NCBI GenBank assembly: GCA_036939975.1
Contig: JALLPB010001056.1
Span: 1 to 11,486 of the forward strand
Source of the DNA: Cyclostephanos tholiformis
Lineage: Eukaryota > Bacillariophyta > Thalassiosirophyceae > Thalassiosirales > Thalassiosiraceae
Direction of reading: 5' to 3'
DNA: 11,486 nucleotides
Positions within the stretch are counted from its first letter, which is position 1; each line of letters starts with the position of its first letter. The position numbers and the translations under genes are program-made. The notes under the pieces are model-generated. The model saw only the letters and a list, made by a program, of their open reading frames with translations, ran no database searches and was not told the DNA's origin. Shown in pieces: positions 6,541-11,486 of this stretch.

Positions 6541-8402
6541 TTAGTATTTTAATGTATTAACTTCACCCATGACCATTACCTTATGCTGTAGACTTGGGCA
6601 GTAGGCACCTGCATTTTTGGTGATGCTATTGCATATCATGCACTCTAGTGATATGCCACCTTCCATCTTCTCCTCCCATGCATATTGATCTGGCATCCTT
6701 TCCTGGGCAGATACTAGTGTCCTCCAAGCTCTTACCATGTTGTATGCAATATTTGCAGCACCTTCATAATTTTTCAACCTTGTCCTTGCCTCTCTGGCAT
6801 TTAGTTTTCTTTCCATGTCTAGTTGATGATGCTCCCCCAATCATTGTCCCTCCAACAACAACACCTACCACAGGTTGCAGCAATGTGCCTGGTGGCTGTT
6901 GCGTGGCTGGTGGCAGTATTACAGCTACGATTGTGACTTCTGTGCTGGCAGCAGATTGTATTCCAAATGCTGCGTTTATCTCATGGAGCCTTGCCTCACC
7001 GGGTGCCACCCTGTCCACAGCATCATGCACTCTCTGATTTTGCTGCCACCTACGGTGTGCAAGTAGACTGGCAGCTTGGGAAATATATTGGCAGCATCAA
7101 CCTTGTTGCACCACTTCATTGCCATTTGCTCAAAGTTGAGGGGTCCCTGCCGTGCAGTAAGAACTAGCCACTCAAATAACTGGTTTGCCTCCTTGCCAAC
7201 CCTGGCAGCTGGCAGTAGAGGAAGCTTTGCATTCACAGTTTTACAGAGGTACTGCTGGTCTGCCACAAGCCGATATTCAGAGCTTTGTTCCTCCAGCTTG
7301 ATATCTACTATAGCATCTGCAAGCTCTGATAAGTGCATAGCAACTGTTCCAAAATGCTCAGGTGTTGTTGCATAGTCACTTGCATTAGACCACCAGTCTG
7401 GTATAGAAGTACTCTGTGGTTGTGCTCGACAATAATCTGCAAAGAATCAATGAGCAATATATCATAGTGTCCAATCAGTGGAAACCCTAGTCTTCATCTC
7501 TCCGAAACATGCTGATTGTATCTATGGCACCATTTGGCCATAAGAACGTCCAACATAATCTCAACTCCTATATTCCATGTTCCAAAAGTTGTAAGAATGA
7601 ATTGTTTATGAGCACACTCTGTATCATTGGATCCATGGCTACAAACAAGGAGGACATGCTCATTAGAGTCGTAGGCAGGCTCTCCCTTGGCAGTCAGCTG
7701 TTGTGAGTAAAAAGTCATACCACATGGGTCAGATGCATTTCCGGCAATGATTTCCTTAAGCACATTGTTGACCCCTTTCCACACTGCTTTGTTGAACAGT
7801 AATGCCTTAGTTTTGGTATCAAGCATTGTGCTATACATTTCATAGGTGGCGCGAACAAGCCAATGCAGTTTTGGAGGAGGTAGAAGAATGCTCCGGCTTT
7901 ATGTGTGGCTTTATCATTTTCAATGGTATCATTATTTGAAATCATGGCATGTCACCGAATTGCCAAGTGTCATATGCTCCCCTGCTTACAACTTGATGTT
8001 TGGTATAACAAGCTTTGGGGCAAATACATTATTGATCATAACCAAGCATCTGCATGTAGTCACACTCAGCTTTGCAGGTTGACAATCACGTGGTGCCATC
8101 CATTCTTCACAGCGAGCCTCTAGTATGCATGCAATGGCAGCACATGTAGCCAACAGATGAACACTACCATGGATGGCACAATATCAACAACTTTACCTGG
8201 TGTTGTGTCATCCAATGTAAGATGCACTGTTAAATCCAACATATCATTCAGCTTAAAATAACCCTTAAGCGATTTAATCACATCTAATGCACTGTAGTTT
8301 ATTTGCTCGGTGCTCAGCTGGCCAGCTGACCACCAAGAGAGGCACACAGATGGCATATTTGAAAGTTTCTCATTCAATACATGCTCCACCAGGCAGTCAG
8401 GT
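6541..8402 (-). pseudogene. Remnant of a transposon-associated ORF with a WRN/RNase D-like exonuclease motif
   Basis: Reading the minus strand from 8402 downward, several frames chain together. At 8389-8120, the segment QLSTEQINYSALDVIKSLKG matches the Exo III part of DEDDy 3'-5' exonucleases (Y-x3-D), followed by LTLDDTTPGKVVDIVPS. At 8110-7950 there is NNVFAPKLVIPNIKL and HMTLGN. At 7945-7494 there is HGSNDTECAHKQF, TTFGTWNIGVEI and KWCHRYNQHVSER. After an in-frame TGA (7494-7496) comes RLGFPLIGHYD. After a further frame change near 7410, 7440-6976 holds IPDWWSNASDYATTPEHFG and WCNKVDAANIFPKLPVYL. Another change near 7055 gives NQRVHDAVDRVAPGEARLHE. A Cys-bearing tail (CMICNS, AYCPS) follows to 6541. 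I recognise this arrangement as that of multicopy, transposon-like genes in protists and invertebrates, but cannot name the superfamily. Exo I and Exo II motifs were not found. Confidence 0.5.
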
Positions 8403-8580
8403 ATGATGGAATTAGGACCAAATCATTGGTGGTGCAGACTTGCATCACACTCAGTGGTTGACATATTTATGAACCAACACCTGATAAGAAAGTGCCAAAG
8501 GAGAAGGGCAGCATGCCTGCTGAAAAGGTACCCCTCCCACCAGTTTTGGTACATGACTTGCCTCCACCCAATATGAATGA

Positions 8581-9330
8581 GACAGTATACCTGTCTCATT
8601 TGGAATAGTTTTTGGTCATGAGGATAAGGAGGGATGGGAGCTATTTTGGAAGTTTGCAAAAATTAATCACCCCATGCTTGATGATGACAAGGTAACTATT
8701 ATTACAGTTCAACAGAAGGGATCCATTGAGGCTATGCACAAGGTATTACCACACCCTGTGAACTTCTTCTGCTCCTATCATTGGAAGAAGAATATTGAGA
8801 TTCATGTGAAGGGTGGGAAGGGAGAATATTCATGTCATTGGTACTATGAGTTACTAATGGGTCAATTCACATTGCACAGTATTAATATCAAGCGAACTGA
8901 ATGAGAACAGGACATGCAGCCAAATGCAGGCCCACATGGTATTGGTATTCCTTTCACCACCAGCTTACCATGTCATCACATGGTAGCAGTTGTGTTATCA
9001 CATAAAATAGATCTCATCAAGACCAATGTCATGCCCATATGGTGGCACACATCTCATTTGAGAAAACAATTGCCCAGAGAGTCTACGATGTGGTGCAACT
9101 TTGATATATTGATCTTAGTAAGAAATCTACACCCCAGGTCAATCTTAGTCTATGCCCACCATATGCTGGTCCGAAGAAAGGTGGAAGGCCTCAGGAGGAA
9201 AAGAGGATCAAGTCATTGTTAGAGAAGTCTATGGATAAGGATAAGAAGAGGAAGAAACCCCTCTTGAACTTGAAGAGGAAGCCAGTGCAGCCAATACTTG
9301 AGACAGAGTACCAGGATAAGCCACAAAAAA
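8581..9330 (+). pseudogene. Mutator-like (MULE) transposase remnant with SWIM-like end
   Basis: The frame open from 8581 gives SFGIVFGHEDKEGWELFWKF, then LDDDKVTIITVQQKGSIEA and CSYHWKKNI. This is the layout of the MULE transposase domain, in which a conserved Asp normally follows IIT; here it is Val. After an in-frame TGA (8902-8904) the same frame gives a SWIM-like CHHMVAVVLSHKI, with the upstream CxC pair lost, and TSHLRKQLPRE. A frame change near 9150 yields PPYAGPKKGGRPQEEKRIKS and a Lys-rich tail. The 5' part of the transposase and any terminal inverted repeats were not found, so this is a fragment. The catalytic Asp change and the stop mean it cannot be active. Confidence 0.6.
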
Positions 9331-9369
9331 AGCATGAAAGTAAGAACAAGCAGCCATCAGCCCACCATG

Positions 9370-9715
9370 ACAACACTAAGGTAACAGGGAAGGAACTAGT
9401 AGAGTACGTCCACCTGTGGTGTCAGAAGGGGTTCCCTGTGTCAAGGCTGTCAATTGTGTGAAAGGTGGGGCAGCTGAGGCCCGATTTCAGCAAGAGGAGT
9501 CTTGCTGCGTGCAAGATGGTTGTCCCGCTTATTTGCACGGAACCAGCTCACTCACCGTGTAGCCACCCACAAGGCTCAGCGCTGTCCTGGTGAGGTGCGC
9601 GATGAGGCCCTTGCCTACCTCGAGGTGCAAGTCCCCCGAGTGAATGATTCCTGCCGCCACCAGGACTTCATTTTAAATATGGACCAAACCCCCGTGTTTT
9701 GAGGATCCAGTCAAC
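9370..9715 (+). pseudogene. pogo-like (CENP-B/DDE_1) transposase fragment
   Basis: Frame 9381-9530 gives VTGKELVEYVHLWCQKGFPV then SRLSIV, an in-frame TGA (9459-9461, probably from CGA Arg), and KVGQLRPDFSKRSLAACKM. This resembles the helix-turn-helix part of pogo-type transposases. A one-base loss near 9525 shifts to RLFARNQLTHRVATHKAQR and DEALAYLEV, ending in FILNMDQTPVF, where the Asp of NMDQT is the first catalytic Asp of the DDE triad in this family. A TGA follows directly and recognisable homology stops, so the rest of the catalytic domain is missing. The first portion is continuous in frame with the MULE tail. Confidence 0.6.
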
Positions 9716-9903
9716 AACGTGGCGCAAGACTGGATACTCTTACTTTTTGGATTAGTTGGGGGGGGAGGGAATAAATGCATATTAAATCATGTCAAGTGCA
9801 AATTTACGCTTAAATGATAGTAAACATTAGTAATTACTGATCAACATTAAGAAAACATTTAGTAATTTAAATTGCATAAAACATTACGTAATTTAAATGG
9901 CAT
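9716..9903. other. AT-rich spacer with a 26-base near-tandem duplication
   Basis: A G-run near 9758 is followed by strongly AT-rich sequence. Two adjacent 26-base copies, 9852-9877 and 9878-9903, share the pattern AAAACATT..GTAATTTAAAT.GCAT with about three mismatches. The second copy ends at the stop of the minus-strand reading frame that follows. The spacer may mark an element boundary; no terminal inverted repeat was found. Confidence 0.6.
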
Positions 9904-10767
9904 CTACGTGGCAATGTGCTCCCTCACAATCCTTGCAGCACAGCACCCCTTGTTGTGCCAGAACTTCTGGTGTTTCACCACATTGGTGCAGCGGTCAGAG
10001 TAGACCGAAATCATGCATGCAACGAGCCCACCGTCCTCGTGTGCATGACAATTTAGGTGGGCGGGTAAAAAGCCCATCTTGCACGTGAGCATGCCATGAG
10101 TGCAAAGATACATGGCAAGCACGTCCTCCTCGCAACCATCATGAAAAACAAGCTGCTCATGACAAAAGGCAACCATCGCCCTCTCCATCACCTGTGCTCC
10201 GCAGTAGTAGTGGCGGGAGCACGCACAACCACAGTCGTTGGCATTAGTGCCAACAATGTCAACGAGTGTGCCCACCAGCCGCCCGACAACAACAGAGCAC
10301 GACACATTGGCGGGAGGGGGAACAGGGTGATTACCCCCCATGATCAACACAGGCACACCCTCCGCAATCAACTCCCTGCAGGCCTCCTCCTCGGCTGCCA
10401 CTCCTTTGCGCAAAGCGGGCTGGTGCTCCTGCTCACAACTGTGACAAGCACGGTGAATTTTGACACTGTGGCACAAGATGTCTTAAAGAACCGGACCCAC
10501 AGACGCAAATGCATCCCCCACGACACCCTCAGCAGCAGGAGGAGTGTCACCAACAGCAGGCGCATCACTGCTACGAGCGGCAAGATGTGCCTGTGCATGA
10601 CGATCGACAGTCGTTGTATGGGCCAAGGCAGACTTGCTCGCGCACGTAATGATGGCATACTGTTTGGGATGCTTGGTCATGCACATCAGGCAGTTGCGAC
10701 GCAAGCAGTCTTTGCTAGTGAAAGTGCACACGCCGCACTACCACCCAATCATCTCAGAAGGAGACAT
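9904..10767 (-). pseudogene. Cys-rich ORF with RanBP2-like zinc-finger start and two in-frame stops
   Basis: From an ATG at 10767, 288 codons stay in one frame to the TAG at 9904, interrupted only by TAG (10738-10740, codon 10) and TAA (10483-10485, codon 95). The start reads MSPSEMIGW-stop-CGVCTF, with a second pair NCLMC eleven residues later. This W-x-C-x2-C-TF...C-x2-C pattern resembles RanBP2-type zinc fingers, whose usual spacing is ten. Beyond a Ser/Ala linker come RELIAEGVPVLIMGGNHPV, VGRLVGTLVDIVGTNANDCG and VMERAMVAFCHEQLVFHDG, then a Cys/His-rich end. I do not recognise the second part. Many Cys and His codons (TGC, CAC) may be mutated CGC arginines. It is probably a gene carried by a mobile element; no transposase motif was found. 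Confidence 0.45.
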
Positions 10768-10922
10768 TGCACGATGGGAGATCTCGGCTAACTAATTAGC
10801 GGTAGGTTTTTTATTACACCCAAGTCAGCAAGTGCACCAAAAATCAATGCACCCTGGGCAGCCAACATAACATTAGAATTGTCTTAAACATAGGAATATG
10901 ACTATGGCTCTCAAACAGCCAA
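10768..10922. other. Short intergenic spacer, nothing recognised
   Basis: AT-rich sequence between the Cys-rich minus frame and the terminal-inverted-repeat element. No reading frame or signal could be supported. Confidence 0.4.
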
Positions 10923-11283
10923 TTCCTATTATCTGCCACTCTTTTTCTGTCCATCGTCCATCAGAAAAAAAATAGAGTTATTCTTTACACCCGCTACTAC
11001 CCACCCCCCACAGCACGTGCAACCCTAACAAATCAGGGCTGCGAAAAAAAAAACCTAACTATCGGGGCAAAAAAAGAAGATGTGGGATTCAAACTTCCGG
11101 GACTTGAACCTGGATCCATCATAGCTTGTCATACCAATCCTACCACTCTGTCCTACACTCATCTTTCTCACAGTGTTTTTACTTATATATGAACCAAAAA
11201 TATAGGCCTAATGATTTCACTATTAACCATAATGGATTTTTCTGACGGATGACGGACAGATAAAGAGTGGCAGATAATAGGAA
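10923..11283. mobile_element. MITE-like non-autonomous element, 361 bases, with 47-base terminal inverted repeats
   Basis: The left arm (10923-10969, starting TTCCTATTATCTGCCACTCT) and the reverse complement of the right arm (11237-11283) agree at 43 of 47 positions; three of the four differences are transitions. The interior has no transposase frame, so the element would depend on a transposase supplied elsewhere. No clear target-site duplication flanks the arms (AA on the left, CC on the right), so superfamily assignment is not possible from this copy. The interior carries A-runs and a tRNA-like segment on the minus strand. Confidence 0.78.
11090..11165 (-). other. tRNA-like segment with A-box and B-box, inside the inverted-repeat element
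   Basis: On the minus strand, GGACAGAGTGGTAGGA (11153-11138) resembles a Pol III A-box, and GGTTCAAGTCC (11110-11100) matches the B-box, about 30 bases apart. The T-arm can be drawn as CCAGG-TTCAAGT-CCCGG with four of five pairs. The acceptor and anticodon stems do not pair convincingly, so this is not a functional tRNA by eye. It may be a tRNA pseudogene or the head of a SINE. Confidence 0.35.
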
Positions 11284-11486
11284 CCCGTAGGAATATTGTT
11301 CGAATCAAGAAGATACAAGTGGGTTTAAACTCCCCCAGCATGCTGTTCTAGGCTTCCTTGGGCAAAACCAATGCATCGGACAGGACAACAGGAAGCACCT
11401 TACATGCCACAATTTTCCCCAAGATCTGCGCAGGGCTGAACTTGGTGGATTTTCAGGGGGAAACCGGGGCAAATGTTTGACATTTG
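11284..11486. other. Terminal stretch, nothing recognised
   Basis: No convincing coding frame or element end. The last 17 bases form a perfect 7-base inverted repeat with a three-base loop (CAAATGT-TTG-ACATTTG). It is cut by the window edge, so no meaning is assigned. Confidence 0.4.

Noticed and set aside
8423..8659. 78-codon minus-strand open frame
   Set aside because: It largely overlaps the MULE-like plus frame and its upstream linker, and shows no motif of its own.
10096..10791. 231-codon uninterrupted plus-strand open frame
   Set aside because: It is antisense to the Cys-rich frame; its Arg/His/Thr-rich translation has no motif, while the minus frame shows paired Cys motifs and protein-like texture. 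I am not certain of this choice.
11020..11031. Telomere-like CCCTAA motif
   Set aside because: Only one copy is present; a six-base match is expected by chance.
11470..11486. Perfect 7-base hairpin at the window end
   Set aside because: Too short to call a terminator or element end, and cut by the window edge.

Overview
The window looks like nuclear DNA of a diatom or a close stramenopile. The evidence is a family GT60 GlcNAc-transferase gene with one 88-base GT-AG intron, a protein with a DUF6824-type domain (a domain very common in diatoms), and a dense graveyard of DNA-transposon remnants. This assignment is an inference from gene content; no taxonomic marker is present. Only two protein genes look intact.

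Bases 1-2185 hold the GT60 gene on the plus strand (568 residues, two exons, type II membrane protein), preceded by an AT-rich upstream region. Bases 2186-3073 are non-coding, with a short direct repeat and C/G homopolymer tracts. On the minus strand, 3074-3394 encodes a mitochondrial large-subunit ribosomal protein of the mL54 family. It is divergent, across 128 bases, from a damaged plus-strand gene at 3523-5748.

That damaged gene is the most unusual object here. It has a short leader, four copies of a 96-base coding tandem repeat, a complete but divergent ubiquitin domain with no start methionine (4056-4283), a charged linker with nuclear-localisation-like clusters, and a DUF6824-like domain (4719-5243). 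The ubiquitin-linker part and the DUF6824 part share one frame and are separated by a single TAA. Single-base frameshifts occur before and after. It reads as a ubiquitin-DUF6824 fusion gene that is decaying, or is wrongly assembled.

Bases 5749-6540 are non-coding, with a polypurine tract and a degenerate four-base repeat. From 6541 to about 11283 the DNA is almost wholly mobile-element debris: a minus-strand ORF remnant with a WRN/RNase D-like exonuclease motif, a plus-strand Mutator-like transposase remnant running in frame into a pogo-like transposase remnant, a minus-strand Cys-rich reading frame with two internal stops, and a 361-base element with 47-base terminal inverted repeats that carries a tRNA-like segment. 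Sampled stretches of this half are very poor in CpG compared with the GT60 gene, and two of its in-frame TGA codons sit where the protein pattern suggests arginine, as expected from methylation-driven decay.

The genes do not form an operon or pathway. Layout and function suggest host genes on the left and a transposon-rich block on the right.
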